The position numbers and the translations under genes were made by a program. A DNA stretch of 64,000 nucleotides from Marinomonas flavescens (GTDB lineage: Bacteria; Pseudomonadota; Gammaproteobacteria; Pseudomonadales; Marinomonadaceae). The stretch is taken from contig NZ_SJSB01000004.1 of the NCBI RefSeq assembly GCF_004352835.1, positions 186,001 to 250,000 on the forward strand, given 5' to 3'. The notes beneath the pieces were generated by a model. That model had not been told where the DNA came from, made no database searches, and was given only the letters and a program-made list of their open reading frames with translations. Below are positions 44,759 through 55,557 of the stretch, in pieces; position 1 is the first letter of the stretch, and every line of letters starts with the position of its first letter.

Positions 44759-46432
44759 TTAGGCTTTAAACTTATCGGTAATGCTTTTTATAATTTGTGC
44801 TTGTTTTTCTAATCTATCCATCTGAACTGAAGTCTCATTAGAATCATTACCAATATCCTCTGCTAACTGAGCAATACCTGACACGTTTTGAGAGATACTA
44901 TTTGCAACTTGAGATTGTTCGTTTGCAGAGGTAGCAACTTGAACGTTCATCAATGTTAGGTTTCTAATAGACTCGGTGCTTGAGTCAATGATGCTATTAA
45001 TTTTGGTCATAGACTCAACGACTTTTTCTTGCTGTTCCGTTGAACCGTGCATTTCATCGATCGTTTTAACGGCACTGGTCTGAAGTTTTTCCAGAATGTC
45101 TTTAATTTCTACGGTGCTTTGTTGAGTGCGTTGTGCGAGACCGCGAACTTCATCGGCGACAACCGCAAAGCCTCGACCTTGCTCTCCAGCCCTTGCTGCT
45201 TCAATTGCAGCATTGAGCGCTAAGAGATTAGTCTGCTCTGAAATACCTTGTATTACCCCTAGCGCTGTGTTGATTTCTTCGACATTGACTCCGACTACTT
45301 CTACGGATTGTTCTACATTGGTTAATACACGACTTAATTCATTTAACTGAGTGCTTGAGAATTGAACTTGTTTCACCACTTCCTGAATTTCTGCTTCAAC
45401 GTGTTCGGCAGAATGCTTAGTGGATTCTGCTATATCGGCAATTTGTACAGAATTGGAAGCCATTTCTTCAACCGCAGTAGCAACCATATTGGTTTCGTCT
45501 ATCTGCTTAGAAGAGACTGCTTGCAACTTTGCTTTCTGTCCATTGGCAGTCATTGAAATAGAATGTAATTCGTCACTCGAACGCTTCAGCTCTTTAATAT
45601 CAATCGCCATTGAGCTTAAAAATGTATTAAAGTCATTTGCTATATTGTTAAGGATATCAATTGAGCTGTTTGGTAGCTGATTGGTTAGGTCTCCTTGGCC
45701 AGACGCTAGGTCTTTGACTGAGTCGCTCAATATGTATAAGGGTTTCAAAATTGTCTTGGAGGACAATAAAACACATAAAGTAAGGGCGATAAATACAGCT
45801 GCGAGGATTAACAAAGCATTTAGTAAGCTATTGTCTTGAATTTTTTTGATCGAGGTTTGGATGCTTCCAATGAGTTTGTTTGTGCTGTCGATGTAGAAAC
45901 CTGAGCCAATGACAACATTCCATTTTGATATATAAACTGCGTAGCCGAATTTCTCAGACGCTTCTTTTGCACCTGGTTTAGGGAAGTAGAAAGTACTAAA
46001 ACCATCTCCTTTCATGGCAGACTTGATTATGTCCTGAATGAAAAACTTGCCTTTTTTATCTTTAGCATCCCAATAGTTTCCACCTAAGGCGGCGCCTGCG
46101 CCATGCATCACCCGTACACCACTTGTGTCGTAGGCATAAAGGTAGCCTTGACCGTTATCAAATTTCACCTTGTTTAAGGTTTTTAGAGCATCTTCTAAGC
46201 CTGTTTTATCTGGCTTGTTTAGATCGTCTTGGATGACGCTCAAAGAAGTGCTTAAAACGGAAACTAGACGTTTCTTCTCAATATCAATTGTGGTCTTTTC
46301 GGTTAGGCTAGAAACGCCATCGCTAATAGATCGTAATGTGTTCATTTGTATGATTGCGCTAATAACGGCAATTATTAGAAAAGGTGCAAAAGCGAGTAAG
46401 TAGATACGTAGTTTTAAGGACTTAAATATCAT
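44759..46432 (-). CDS. Methyl-accepting chemotaxis protein with Cache sensor
   Basis: A 557-residue chemoreceptor. An N-terminal helix ([21 protein letters not shown]) is followed by a periplasmic single Cache domain (about 35-200, with [18 protein letters not shown] and GSGFYIDS), a second helix (about 205-225), a HAMP domain and the cytoplasmic signalling hairpin with the tip [32 protein letters not shown]. It should report small organic ligands to CheA/CheW, which are not in this window. From 46,433 to 46,792 I see no gene, only the two divergent upstream regions. Confidence 0.93.
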   Translation of the reverse strand: MIFKSLKLRIYLLAFAPFLIIAVISAIIQMNTLRSISDGVSSLTEKTTIDIEKKRLVSVLSTSLSVIQDDLNKPDKTGLEDALKTLNKVKFDNGQGYLYAYDTSGVRVMHGAGAALGGNYWDAKDKKGKFFIQDIIKSAMKGDGFSTFYFPKPGAKEASEKFGYAVYISKWNVVIGSGFYIDSTNKLIGSIQTSIKKIQDNSLLNALLILAAVFIALTLCVLLSSKTILKPLYILSDSVKDLASGQGDLTNQLPNSSIDILNNIANDFNTFLSSMAIDIKELKRSSDELHSISMTANGQKAKLQAVSSKQIDETNMVATAVEEMASNSVQIADIAESTKHSAEHVEAEIQEVVKQVQFSSTQLNELSRVLTNVEQSVEVVGVNVEEINTALGVIQGISEQTNLLALNAAIEAARAGEQGRGFAVVADEVRGLAQRTQQSTVEIKDILEKLQTSAVKTIDEMHGSTEQQEKVVESMTKINSIIDSSTESIRNLTLMNVQVATSANEQSQVANSISQNVSGIAQLAEDIGNDSNETSVQMDRLEKQAQIIKSITDKFKA

Positions 46433-46792
46433 TTGAAATAGATTTCCTATTATATTTTATGGGCGCTATGTTTACCGATAAATTGAGCGAGCAAGTAGAA
46501 ATGGAATGTAGGAAATTTGAATGCAGAGGGTTAGGACAAGTTTTTCTTTAGGCTTCCTTGATGAAAGCGGTAAGTAAATGCCTTGATTTATACCTTCCTT
46601 AACAAATATTAGATTGGTACTATGCTCAGCCCAATTTAGCGGGTAGATAGTTAAGTATAGCCTCATTAAAATCAATCAGAAGCTAGTTTTATTTTGTTAA
46701 AACATGCCAAACATCAAGATTTCATATTTTTTGTCTATGCATTCTAGTTTTCAGTGGCTATCTCTTTTTAAAACCTAAGATATGAGTTCTTC

Positions 46793-47407
46793 ATGAATAC
46801 CGATTTTTCTATTCTCTCGACGTTTTTATTGTTCCTGTTTGTTATTGACCCTTTTGGTAACATTCCGATCCTACTGTCCGTGATGAAAGGCGTTCCACAG
46901 AAGCGTCAATATACAATCGTTGCACGCGATGGTGTGATTGGTTTGGTTATTTTGGTGGCGTTCTTGTATTTCGGTGCGCAATTTATGCAGCTGCTGCATT
47001 TGGAAACAGAGTCTATCTCTATTGCGGGTGGGGTGGTCTTGTTTGTGATTGCGCTTAAAATGATTTTCCCATCGGTCATGGCGAAAGAAAAAAACGCGGT
47101 GATCGAACCCTTCATCGTACCCATTTCTATTCCTATGTTGGCTGGACCATCAACGCTGGCGACCTTATTAGTCATGGTGAAAAGCTACCCAAGTGATCAC
47201 GGTGGGTTGTTGGTCTCTGTTGTTTGTGCGTGGGGTGTGTCTGTTTTCGTTTTAATGATGGCGCCAATGCTGAATAGGTTATTGAAAGAAAAAGGGCTAG
47301 CTGCATTAGAACGCTTAATGGGGATGCTATTGTTGATGATGTCTGTTCAGATGATTGTTAATGGTGTACGTAGTCTGTTCACACACACGCTTAGTGCATT
47401 AAGTTAG
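46793..47407 (+). CDS. MarC/YhgN family integral membrane protein
   Basis: A 204-residue protein with six hydrophobic helices and the family's FLFVIDPFGNIPILLSVMKG start and PFIVPISIPMLAGPSTLATLL centre. MarC-family proteins were once assigned to drug resistance, but this is not supported; their function is unknown. Length is normal. Confidence 0.88.
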   Translation: MNTDFSILSTFLLFLFVIDPFGNIPILLSVMKGVPQKRQYTIVARDGVIGLVILVAFLYFGAQFMQLLHLETESISIAGGVVLFVIALKMIFPSVMAKEKNAVIEPFIVPISIPMLAGPSTLATLLVMVKSYPSDHGGLLVSVVCAWGVSVFVLMMAPMLNRLLKEKGLAALERLMGMLLLMMSVQMIVNGVRSLFTHTLSALS

Positions 47408-47442
47408 CGAATAGAGCAGCTTTTTATTATGGATGCTCGTAA

Positions 47443-47478
47443 AAAAACGCCCAATTCATCACTGAATTGGGCGTTTTA
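47443..47478. terminator. Bidirectional terminator between marC-like gene and acnA
   Basis: AAAACGCCCAATTCA (47,443-47,457) and TGAATTGGGCGTTTT (47,462-47,476) pair around a 4-base loop, with A-rich and T-rich flanks. It serves convergent genes. Confidence 0.85.
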
Positions 47479-47498
47479 ATTGTGTTTTAAACCGCTAG

Positions 47499-50246
47499 CT
47501 AGTTGAGCATGTTACGCAGTACGTATTGCAAAATACCTCCGTGGTTGTAGTAATCCCACTCTTTTGGCGTATCAATGCGCACATCAACAAGAATATCTGT
47601 TTGCTTACCGTTATTGTCGGTGGCCACTAGGGTGACTTGCGTTGCTTTGTCGGTCAGACCCTTGATATCAAATTGCTCTTGTCCTGTTAAGCCTAATGAC
47701 TCATGGCTTTCACCGTCTTTGAATTGTAAGGGTAGAATCCCCATACCAATTAAATTAGAACGATGGATGCGCTCATAACTTTGTGCAATGACCACTTTCA
47801 CACCCAGTAACAAAGAACCTTTTGCTGCCCAGTCACGAGAGGAACCAGTGCCATATTCTTTGCCGGCTAGAATGATAAGCGGGATATTATTGCTTTGGTA
47901 TTCCATAGCGGCATCATAAATAGTCGCCAGTTCATCATTAGGTTGTGTGCGGGTTACGCCGCCTTCTGTGCCAGGAGCAAGTAAGTTTTGCAGCCTGACG
48001 TTGGCAAAAGTGCCGCGCATCATCACTTCGTGGTTACCACGACGAGATCCGTAAGAGTTAAACTGTGATTTTTCTACGCCATGTTCTTGTAGATACAAGC
48101 CTGCTGGAGCGTCTACTTTAATGGCGCCGGCTGGCGATATGTGATCAGTGGTCACTGAATCCCCCAGTTTTGCCAAACAGCGAGCACCTTCTATGGTAGG
48201 AATCCCTGGTGGCGTTTTGGTCATACCATCAAAAAAGGGCGCTTTTTTGATGTAAGTGGATGCCGTATTCCAATCATAAAGTTTGCCATCGGGGATTTGA
48301 ATTGTTTGCCAATGCTCATCGCCTTTGTAAACATTCGCATAGCTTTTTTCAAACATGTCTTGGGTGACCGTCACCTTAACCAGATCGCTTACTTCTTTGG
48401 CGCTTGGCCAGATATCTTTAAGATAAATGTCACGGCCTTGTGGATCTTGTGTGAGCGGTTCGTTGTAAACATCTATGTCAGTACGACCAGCAATTGCATA
48501 GGCAACGACCAGTGGTGGTGAGGCCAAGAAGTTCATTTTTACATCTTGGTGAATGCGTCCCTCAAAGTTACGGTTACCCGATAAAATGGAACTTACAATG
48601 AGTTGATGTTTTTGTATCGCCTCAGATATTTCATCGCCTAATGGTCCTGAGTTACCGATGCATGTGGTACAGCCATAACCTACGAGATTAAAGCCGAGGC
48701 TGTCTAAGTCCTCCAATAACCCTGCTTTTTTTAAATAGTCTGTTACAACTTTGGAGCCGGGCGCGAGAGACGTTTTTACCCAAGGTTTTGTATTGATGCC
48801 TAATGCTTTGGCTTTTTTAGCAACCAGCCCAGCCGCCATAATAACGCTCGGATTTGAGGTGTTCGTACAGCTTGTAATCGCGGCAATAACACAAGCGCCA
48901 TCGTTTAGCTCAAACTCTTGGCCTTTAAAGGTGACGTTGGCGGCCCCCATGAATTGCGCTTCATCTATTGGCTCTTCTGGGTTGGTGATAGGCCCTTCAC
49001 TGTCAATGAGCGTTATGGCGTCACCGTTATGAGCACGGCGAGCGATTCGTTCGTCTTGAAAGGTTTTTAAGTGGTTACGAATGACGCTTCCGGCTTCATT
49101 AAGCGGTATTCTATCTTGAGGTCTTTTAGGGCCTGCAAGGCTTGGCACGACATTATTAAGTGCAAACTCAAGCTCATCGGTATAGTCCGCTTCGTCGCCC
49201 TCATTTCGCCACAGTCCTTGGTGTTTTGCATAGTGCTCAATCAGTTGAATCTGTTCTTCATCACGATTGGTTAAACGGAGGTAATTAATGGTTTCATCAT
49301 CGATTGGAAAAATACCGCACGTAGCACCGTATTCTGGTGCCATGTTGGCAATTGTCGCTCTATCCGCTAGTGGTAAGTCAGCCAAACCATCGCCGTAGAA
49401 TTCGACGAACTTGCCTACAACCCCATAATTTCTGAGCATTTCCGTCACCGCTAATACTAAATCTGTCGCGGTGGTTCCTTCTGGTAATCGGCCTGTTAAT
49501 TTCACACCAACAACTTGCGGGATGAGTAAGCTAATAGGTTGACCCAGCATGGCAGCTTCGGCTTCAATGCCGCCAACACCCCAGCCGAGTACCCCCAAAC
49601 CATTGATCATGGTGGTATGGGAGTCTGTCCCAACCAGCGTGTCAGGGTAGGCGACCTTTTTGCCATTTTTGTCTTCATTAAAGACAACGCGTGCCAAATA
49701 TTCTAAATTTACTTGGTGAACAATGCCGGTTGCTGGCGGCACAACTTTTAAATTATCAAAGGCGGTTTGACCCCAACGCAGAAATTCGTAGCGCTCTTTA
49801 TTGCGTTCATATTCGAGTTTTGCATTTAAATCGAAAGCCCCATTGTTGCCATAGCCATCCACTTGTACTGAGTGGTCAATCACTAATTCGGCGGGCGACA
49901 GTGGGTTGATTTTGGCGGGATCTCCACCCAGCTTTTCCATTGCATCGCGCATCGCCGCTAAATCAACGATGGCAGGTACGCCAGTGAAATCTTGCATAAC
50001 AACGCGCGCGGGAGTGAAGGCAACTTCGGCTGTGGGGGTTGCTTTGGAATCCCAGTCTAATAAGGCTTGAATATCTTGTTTTTTGATATTAACGCCATCT
50101 TCATTTCGCAGTAGATTTTCAAGCAAGATTTTTAAAGAAAAAGGTAAACGATTGGCTTTCTGGCCAAGCCCTTTTAAAGAATGAATATGATAGTGCTCGC
50201 TGTTAACAGCGAGAGAGTATTGGGTGTCGAAACTATTGTTCATCAT
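47499..50246 (-). CDS. acnA: Aconitate hydratase A
   Basis: Aconitase converts citrate to isocitrate in the TCA cycle with a 4Fe-4S cluster. The 915-residue protein has cluster cysteines in [12 protein letters not shown] and [12 protein letters not shown], substrate motifs [22 protein letters not shown], and the swivelling domain with [16 protein letters not shown]. It is the AcnA/IRP1 type, not AcnB. It starts MMNNSF, full length, and stands alone between a terminator and its own upstream region. Confidence 0.95.
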   Translation of the reverse strand: MMNNSFDTQYSLAVNSEHYHIHSLKGLGQKANRLPFSLKILLENLLRNEDGVNIKKQDIQALLDWDSKATPTAEVAFTPARVVMQDFTGVPAIVDLAAMRDAMEKLGGDPAKINPLSPAELVIDHSVQVDGYGNNGAFDLNAKLEYERNKERYEFLRWGQTAFDNLKVVPPATGIVHQVNLEYLARVVFNEDKNGKKVAYPDTLVGTDSHTTMINGLGVLGWGVGGIEAEAAMLGQPISLLIPQVVGVKLTGRLPEGTTATDLVLAVTEMLRNYGVVGKFVEFYGDGLADLPLADRATIANMAPEYGATCGIFPIDDETINYLRLTNRDEEQIQLIEHYAKHQGLWRNEGDEADYTDELEFALNNVVPSLAGPKRPQDRIPLNEAGSVIRNHLKTFQDERIARRAHNGDAITLIDSEGPITNPEEPIDEAQFMGAANVTFKGQEFELNDGACVIAAITSCTNTSNPSVIMAAGLVAKKAKALGINTKPWVKTSLAPGSKVVTDYLKKAGLLEDLDSLGFNLVGYGCTTCIGNSGPLGDEISEAIQKHQLIVSSILSGNRNFEGRIHQDVKMNFLASPPLVVAYAIAGRTDIDVYNEPLTQDPQGRDIYLKDIWPSAKEVSDLVKVTVTQDMFEKSYANVYKGDEHWQTIQIPDGKLYDWNTASTYIKKAPFFDGMTKTPPGIPTIEGARCLAKLGDSVTTDHISPAGAIKVDAPAGLYLQEHGVEKSQFNSYGSRRGNHEVMMRGTFANVRLQNLLAPGTEGGVTRTQPNDELATIYDAAMEYQSNNIPLIILAGKEYGTGSSRDWAAKGSLLLGVKVVIAQSYERIHRSNLIGMGILPLQFKDGESHESLGLTGQEQFDIKGLTDKATQVTLVATDNNGKQTDILVDVRIDTPKEWDYYNHGGILQYVLRNMLN

Positions 50247-50415
50247 GTGCCCCTTTGATAATTAAATAGAGTTGTAAGGATTTACCTCTGTTAGTGATGT
50301 TGAAAAGTTCATACCTCGTTGTCGTACTTAGTATGAACGCAGTTAACTAGCACATTGCAGATAGCGTGCTGAGTTCTAATCTTTATAACGAAAACTTTAT
50401 AATGAAAAATGCTAT

Positions 50416-50907
50416 TTACGACTTTGGCATTGCAAGCGGTTGTTTAGCAACTGCAATCCCATTTAAATCACAATATATATAGTCGCCTTGCATCACGGTT
50501 ATGCCTGCAAAGTGAAGCGTTTTACCAACGTCTCCTAAGCCACGTTTTTCAGTTGGTACCGGGTGTGCGTTCAAAGCGTGAATACCGAGATTGACTTGAG
50601 ATTGGGCGGCGACATCACGAATTGCGCCATTAATGACAATCCCTTCCCAGCCATTTTTCGCGGCTTTATCTGCCAGCATGTCACCCAGTAATGCTCGACG
50701 AACGCTGCCTCCGCCGTCGATAACTAACACCTTACCTTTGCCTTGAGTGGCGACGAGCTCTCGAACGCGGCTGTTATCTTCAAAGCAAGATATGGTGACA
50801 ACTTCTCCATAGAAATGGGATTTTTTGCCATAGGATTTGAAAATTGGATCAGCAATCTGAAGATGTTCACGGTAGAGATCGCATAAGTCGGGGAGAATAT
50901 CTATCAC
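50416..50907 (-). CDS. rraA: Ribonuclease E activity regulator RraA / aldolase-like
   Basis: A 163-residue trimeric protein of the RraA family, which binds RNase E and inhibits mRNA decay; relatives are class II aldolases. The conserved core is VIDGGGSVRRALLGDMLADKAAKNGWEGIVINGAIRD, and the length matches RraA. The aldolase function cannot be excluded, since the same Gly-Asp-Arg residues serve it. Confidence 0.88.
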   Translation of the reverse strand: MIDILPDLCDLYREHLQIADPIFKSYGKKSHFYGEVVTISCFEDNSRVRELVATQGKGKVLVIDGGGSVRRALLGDMLADKAAKNGWEGIVINGAIRDVAAQSQVNLGIHALNAHPVPTEKRGLGDVGKTLHFAGITVMQGDYIYCDLNGIAVAKQPLAMPKS

Positions 50908-51049
50908 AAGGGCTCCAGTTTGAGTCAGAAAAGGTAAAGTTAATCATTAACAATTAATCTCTTCTGACTCTAAATAGGATACCTTAGTAGCGCCAGTTTC
51001 TTGTCTTTATACTCATCATTTTATTGACCTATAACAGTGTCAAGAAACC

Positions 51050-51568
51050 TTACTCTTGGGTGCTATCTGGAATGTCTGCGGGATCTATCAATCCGTGTTC
51101 AACCGCAATCTGCAACAATTGAATGATAATTTCATCAGGTGGTAGCAAGTGTAGAGGGGTGGTTAGGCCTTGCTCTGCCAGTGAATCGTTTAGCGACACG
51201 CCGCGTTCATCGAACCAAGAATGAATACTCAGTATTTCAAAGCTCGGATCTAAGTTTTTGATGTTATAAGTGGCTTCCACCAGTAGGCTTAACTCATCAG
51301 GGTCAAGTCCATAAATAACGTCAGTATCGAATTCATTGGTCCACTCAACCAATATGTCGCTGGCTTCAAAGCCGAATTCGTACAGTTGATTTTCATCAAG
51401 GTTTAGGGCGTTCGCATCGATATGATGATTTTCTAACCATTCGTCATCAGGAATCACAAGCACTTCTTTCACTTGTGCTTCTGGCGTTGACCAAGTAAAT
51501 AAAAGAGGAAAAGCGGGCTCGTCAGATGAATTGGCGACAGCCGTCATGAATATAGGTAAACTTGCCAT
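51050..51568 (-). CDS. Unrecognised acidic protein
   Basis: A 172-residue, strongly acidic, soluble protein without signal peptide or membrane segment (segments such as DDEWLENHHIDANALNLDENQ and VYGLDPDELSLLVEATYN). I do not recognise the family. The frame is open to 51,580, but ATG at 51,568 (MASLPIF) is more plausible. It diverges from the carboxypeptidase gene with fewer than 40 bases between starts, so their promoters must overlap. Confidence 0.6.
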   Translation of the reverse strand: MASLPIFMTAVANSSDEPAFPLLFTWSTPEAQVKEVLVIPDDEWLENHHIDANALNLDENQLYEFGFEASDILVEWTNEFDTDVIYGLDPDELSLLVEATYNIKNLDPSFEILSIHSWFDERGVSLNDSLAEQGLTTPLHLLPPDEIIIQLLQIAVEHGLIDPADIPDSTQE

Positions 51569-51604
51569 ATATAGAACCAATGTTTGATTTTTAAGGAATA
51601 AAGA

Positions 51605-52762
51605 ATGACCAGCCGAATCAAGATCAGTAGTGCGTTTGATGGCGGTAACATCTTTGTTATTGAAGCCTCGGATCCGGACAATATTAGAGTAAAAATCCCC
51701 AATGATACAAACTCTAAATTCCTCCAGTGGTTTTATTTTCGATTACAAGGCGGAATGGGCGAAAGTTGCGTAATTCAATTCGAGAACGCGAGTGATGCTG
51801 CCTACCCAGAAGGTTGGGTTGATTATCAAGCGGTCGCTTCCTACGACAGAGAATACTGGTTTCGTGTTCCTACTGAGTATATTGATGGCAAACTGGTAAT
51901 TAACCACCAGCCAGAGCAAGACAGCGTTTACTATGCGTATTTTGCGCCATACAGCTATGAGCGTCATTTAGACATGATGGCGTGGGCGGCAAGCAATGAA
52001 GACTGTATTACTCATCATCTAGGTGAAACCGCTGAAGGGCGAGATATCACCATGCTGGAAATCAGTAAAACCCAAGGTTTAGCGAAAAACATTTGGATTA
52101 CCGCTCGTCAGCATCCAGGTGAAACCATGGCAGAATGGTTTATTGAGGGATTATTAGAGCGATTGTTTGACGAATCTCACCCTATTTCACGCGCCTTGTT
52201 GGAAAAATGTCGATTCCATATTGTACCCAATATGAATCCAGATGGTGCCGTTCATGGCAATTTACGGGTAAATTCAAAAGGTGTGAATTTAAACCGTGAG
52301 TGGAAAAATCCGACGAAAGAATTCAGCCCAGAAGTATTAGCGGTTCAAACTAAGATGGCTGAAACTGGGGTAGACATGTTTTTAGATATTCATGGCGACG
52401 AAGCCTTACCAGTGAATTTTGTGGATGGTTGCCAAGGTGTGCCTTCGTTTGATGCTCGCATGGAAGCAATGGAAACCTTGTTCAAAGACATGTTCGTGGC
52501 AGTGAGCCCAGATTTTCAAACTGACATTGGTTATGCGCCAGATCAGTTTGGCGAGGCTAATCTAACCGTAGCGACCAAATGGGTTGGTGAGACCTATAAT
52601 TGCCTTTCTTTTACCTTAGAAATGCCATTTAAAGATAACCAGAATTTACCTGATGAGATTGTAGGTTGGTCGCCTGAACGTGCCAAAATATTAGGTGCGG
52701 ATGCCTTGTATCCTATCTACCATGTGCTTAATAGCAAATATATGAAAGTCGATAGTGAGTAA
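51605..52762 (+). CDS. Cytosolic M14-family zinc carboxypeptidase
   Basis: A 385-residue enzyme related to eukaryotic cytosolic carboxypeptidases (CCP). It has a beta-rich N-terminal domain (about 1-120, with RVKIPNDTNSKFLQWFYFRLQG) and an M14 catalytic domain with the zinc ligands in RQHPGETMAEW and DIHGDEALP, substrate residues in PNMNPDGAVHGNLRVNSKGVNLNREW and the catalytic Glu in FTLEMPF. No signal peptide. Bacterial members cut C-terminal or side-chain amino acids; the substrate is unknown. It overlaps the next gene by one base (TAATG). Confidence 0.88.
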   Translation: MTSRIKISSAFDGGNIFVIEASDPDNIRVKIPNDTNSKFLQWFYFRLQGGMGESCVIQFENASDAAYPEGWVDYQAVASYDREYWFRVPTEYIDGKLVINHQPEQDSVYYAYFAPYSYERHLDMMAWAASNEDCITHHLGETAEGRDITMLEISKTQGLAKNIWITARQHPGETMAEWFIEGLLERLFDESHPISRALLEKCRFHIVPNMNPDGAVHGNLRVNSKGVNLNREWKNPTKEFSPEVLAVQTKMAETGVDMFLDIHGDEALPVNFVDGCQGVPSFDARMEAMETLFKDMFVAVSPDFQTDIGYAPDQFGEANLTVATKWVGETYNCLSFTLEMPFKDNQNLPDEIVGWSPERAKILGADALYPIYHVLNSKYMKVDSE

Positions 52763-53109
52763 TGGATTCTCTTGAAATACTGAAACAGACAATGCGTCAA
52801 TTTGCCGAGGAGCGAGAGTGGGATCAATTCCACTCTCCGAAAAACCTTTCTATGGCGCTCGCAGGGGAAACTGCAGAATTATTAGATTGTTTTCGCTGGC
52901 TCACGGAAGAGGCGTCTTACCAATTGGACGAGCAGCAAGCTCAAGCGGTAAAAGAGGAGCTGGCAGATGTTTTGCTTTTTACCGTGCGCTTGGCAGACAA
53001 GTTGAATATTGATTTAATGGCGGCGGCGGAGCAGAAAATCGAGAAAAACGCACGCCATTATCCAATAGACAAAGTAAAAGGCAGTGCGAAAAAGTACAAT
53101 CAGTATTAG
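52762..53109 (+). CDS. MazG-like nucleotide pyrophosphohydrolase
   Basis: A 115-residue all-alpha NTP pyrophosphatase (MazG/dCTPase type) that hydrolyses unwanted nucleotides. It has the magnesium-binding ExxE...ExxD pattern in ALAGETAELLDCFRW and VKEELADVLLFTVRLADKL and the ending NARHYPIDKVKGSAKKY. The ATG overlaps the carboxypeptidase stop, implying coupled translation. Confidence 0.88.
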   Translation: MDSLEILKQTMRQFAEEREWDQFHSPKNLSMALAGETAELLDCFRWLTEEASYQLDEQQAQAVKEELADVLLFTVRLADKLNIDLMAAAEQKIEKNARHYPIDKVKGSAKKYNQY

Positions 53110-53289
53110 CGACTGTAATTGGCTCTATAGAGTGAATTATTGCTAGCAGTATTTTGCTAACTGGATTAGCATCAGCGGCGAAATATCGCCGTATAATGCG
53201 ATTGATTGGCACCGTAATAGGTGATTAGCATGGTGCCAAAAAAGATAAAACTTACCTATTTAATAACATGACAGTTTAGGATGTAGAAA

Positions 53290-53862
53290 ATGCCAAAGGC
53301 GAGTGACATTAAAAAGAATATGGCCGTCGAATACGATGGTAAAACGTACATTGTGCGAGATATCGAACGTTCAGTACCGCAAGGTCGTGCTGGTGGTAGT
53401 CTTTACCGCATGCGTATGTATGATGTTGTATCGGGTCGTAAGCTTGATGAGACGTTTAAAGATTCTGATATGTTAAGTCTTGCAGATCTCATTCGTCGTC
53501 CGGTTATGTTTTCTTATGCCGATGGCGAAGAATACGTTTTTATGGACACCGAAGATTACACACCTTACAACCTAAATAAAGAAGCCATCGAAGATGAGCT
53601 CTTGTTTATCAACGAAGAAACCACAGGTATTCAAGTTATATTGGTGAATGACGCACCAGTAGCACTGGATATGCCTGCCAACGTTGAATTAGAAGTCATT
53701 GAAACAGATCCTTCTATTAAAGGTGCTTCTGCAACGTCTCGTAACAAACCTGCGAAGCTTGCCACTGGTGCGATCATTCAAGTTCCTGAGCATATTTCGA
53801 CAGGTGATAAGATCAAAGTGAACGTTGAAGAACGTAAGTTCGCTGGTCGTGCTGAGAAGTAA
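53290..53862 (+). CDS. efpL: Elongation factor P-like protein EfpL (YeiP)
   Basis: A 190-residue, three-domain tRNA-shaped factor that relieves ribosomes stalled on proline and other difficult sequences. The domain I loop reads [10 protein letters not shown], with Arg where EF-P has its modified Lys, the mark of EfpL/YeiP. The rest is close to YeiP ([20 protein letters not shown], and [21 protein letters not shown]). A hairpin at 53,895-53,920 with a run of T ends the transcript. Confidence 0.93.
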   Translation: MPKASDIKKNMAVEYDGKTYIVRDIERSVPQGRAGGSLYRMRMYDVVSGRKLDETFKDSDMLSLADLIRRPVMFSYADGEEYVFMDTEDYTPYNLNKEAIEDELLFINEETTGIQVILVNDAPVALDMPANVELEVIETDPSIKGASATSRNKPAKLATGAIIQVPEHISTGDKIKVNVEERKFAGRAEK

Positions 53863-53894
53863 TTCTTTTTGCACACAGTCTGAATAGCTCTGAT

Positions 53895-53921
53895 AAAACG
53901 CAGCCTAGGTTGCGTTTTTTT
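53895..53921 (+). terminator. Rho-independent terminator after efpL
   Basis: AAAACGCA and TGCGTTTT pair around an 8-base centre that can extend the stem, followed by T residues. Confidence 0.75.
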
Positions 53922-54066
53922 ATGGGCGGTATTTCACTATCAGAGTTTTACTTATGATGGGTAGGCGCTTTTCCTGTACAATTCGCGCACCTTTTCTATC
54001 GAGTGTCCTTTTTACTAAGATCGATGCCGATTTCTCCACTTTTATGCAGTAAGTGATTTTTATACC

Positions 54067-54621
54067 ATGGCGACTAAAGCAACCGTTTACAAAGCTTCTC
54101 TACAAGTGTCCGATATGGACCGCAATCATTATCAAACTTACGATTTAACCTTGGCGCTACATCCATCAGAAACACAAGAACGCATGATGGTTCGTTTAGC
54201 CACGTTTGCTTTATTAGCGGATGAAAAAGAGGGTGTTGAGCAGCTTAGTTTTACTAAGGGAATTAGCACCGAAGATGAACCTGACCTTTGGCAAAAGAAC
54301 TTTTCAGACGAAGTTTTGATCTGGGTAGAGCTAGGACAACCAGATGAGAAACGCCTGCGCAAAGCGTGTGGGCGTGGTCAGCAAGTGATCGTGGTGAATT
54401 ACAATGACAAATCAGACATTTGGTGGGAACAAAATAAAGGCAAGATCAGTCGATTCAGTAACCTGCGTACCCTAAAATTTGTCGAAGCAGAAGTGCAAAA
54501 ATTGTCTGCGTTGTGTGCTCGCTCTATGCAACTTAATGTGACTATTCAAGATGGTGAAATGTGGATGTCTAGTGAGCTTGGGGAATGCACCTTGAATCCA
54601 ATTTGGCGAGGCGAGCACTAA
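54067..54621 (+). CDS. yaeQ: YaeQ family protein
   Basis: A 184-residue soluble protein of the YaeQ family, which has a nuclease-like (PD-(D/E)xK) fold; YaeQ was named as a suppressor linked to RfaH, but its function is not settled. Family segments are DMDRNHYQTYDLTLALHPSE and LWQKNFSDEVLIWVELGQPDEKRLRKACGR. Complete length. Confidence 0.9.
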   Translation: MATKATVYKASLQVSDMDRNHYQTYDLTLALHPSETQERMMVRLATFALLADEKEGVEQLSFTKGISTEDEPDLWQKNFSDEVLIWVELGQPDEKRLRKACGRGQQVIVVNYNDKSDIWWEQNKGKISRFSNLRTLKFVEAEVQKLSALCARSMQLNVTIQDGEMWMSSELGECTLNPIWRGEH

Positions 54622-54667
54622 GCTCACCTCAACCAGTTAACGCTTTAAAGATGACAAGGCAAAAAGA

Positions 54668-55411
54668 TTAGCTTTTGTGCAGCGTCTTTTGAAACAGCGC
54701 CACGGCTTTTGCGTAACATTCTAAAGCAAGAGCCGGATCATATCGGTCGCCTTCATCACGCATAAAGGCGTGTTGACCATTGACCTCATACCAGGTGAAG
54801 TTTCGATCTGTATCCAGTAATTGTTGGTAAATTTTCTGACGGCCTTGGGTAGATACATGCGGATCTTGTTTGCCCCATACCATGGTTAATTCCCCTTGAA
54901 TGTCTTTAGTGCGAGTAAAGGAATCGTTGCCTTCATCGCAAGGGATGGTATTGGAATGAATGTCGGTCGCGTATAGGCAAAAGCTGGACTGAATGCGTGG
55001 GTTAAGCGCCGCACGGTACGCCAAATGACCACCCAAACACACGCCCATGCTGCCAAATTGCCCTGTGCAATATTCTGGCTGTGCAAAGTAATCCAACATG
55101 GCGATGGTGTCTGTATCGTGAGCTTCTAACGTCTTAGTGAATTTATCTTCATTGCCTTTGTCTTTACCCGCGTCGTCATAACCCAATACAGTGCCAATGG
55201 GATTTAATTCATGGAACACTTCGGGAACGACCACGACAAAACCATGGCCCGCCATAATGGCTGCTGAACGTGCGATCGGAGCGGTTTGTTGAAAAATTTC
55301 AGAATAAAAGAAAATACAAGGAAAGCGGCCTTCGGCTTGCGGGCGGTACACAGTACAGCGCATGGTGCCTGTCGGCGTGTTAAGATCCTGATTGTGTTTT
55401 TGAATAATCAT
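54668..55411 (-). CDS. Dienelactone hydrolase family protein
   Basis: A 247-residue alpha/beta hydrolase with the dienelactone hydrolase triad: the nucleophile Cys in MGVCLGGHLAYR, Asp in WGKQDPHVS and His in NGQHAFMRDEG. The upstream residues 1-27 of the open frame are unlike the family; ATG at 55,411 (MIIQKHNQDLNTPTG) gives the normal N-terminus. Members hydrolyse lactones or carboxyl esters. No aromatic degradation genes surround it, so the substrate is unclear. Confidence 0.85.
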   Translation of the reverse strand: MIIQKHNQDLNTPTGTMRCTVYRPQAEGRFPCIFFYSEIFQQTAPIARSAAIMAGHGFVVVVPEVFHELNPIGTVLGYDDAGKDKGNEDKFTKTLEAHDTDTIAMLDYFAQPEYCTGQFGSMGVCLGGHLAYRAALNPRIQSSFCLYATDIHSNTIPCDEGNDSFTRTKDIQGELTMVWGKQDPHVSTQGRQKIYQQLLDTDRNFTWYEVNGQHAFMRDEGDRYDPALALECYAKAVALFQKTLHKS

Positions 55412-55557
55412 GATTTTCCTAATGTCAGTGTCTGATGAAATACAGTGGGAATAAGCGTTAAACAAGGATGGCAAAACCACTATGGTTGACATGATATTCG
55501 ACCCAACAACGATGAGCCAGTACTTACCATGCTATCGAAACCGAATAAGGGTATTTT

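Noticed and set aside
46472-46675. 67-residue minus-strand ORF upstream of the chemoreceptor gene
   Set aside because: No ribosome binding site or family features; it fills the upstream region of two divergent genes.
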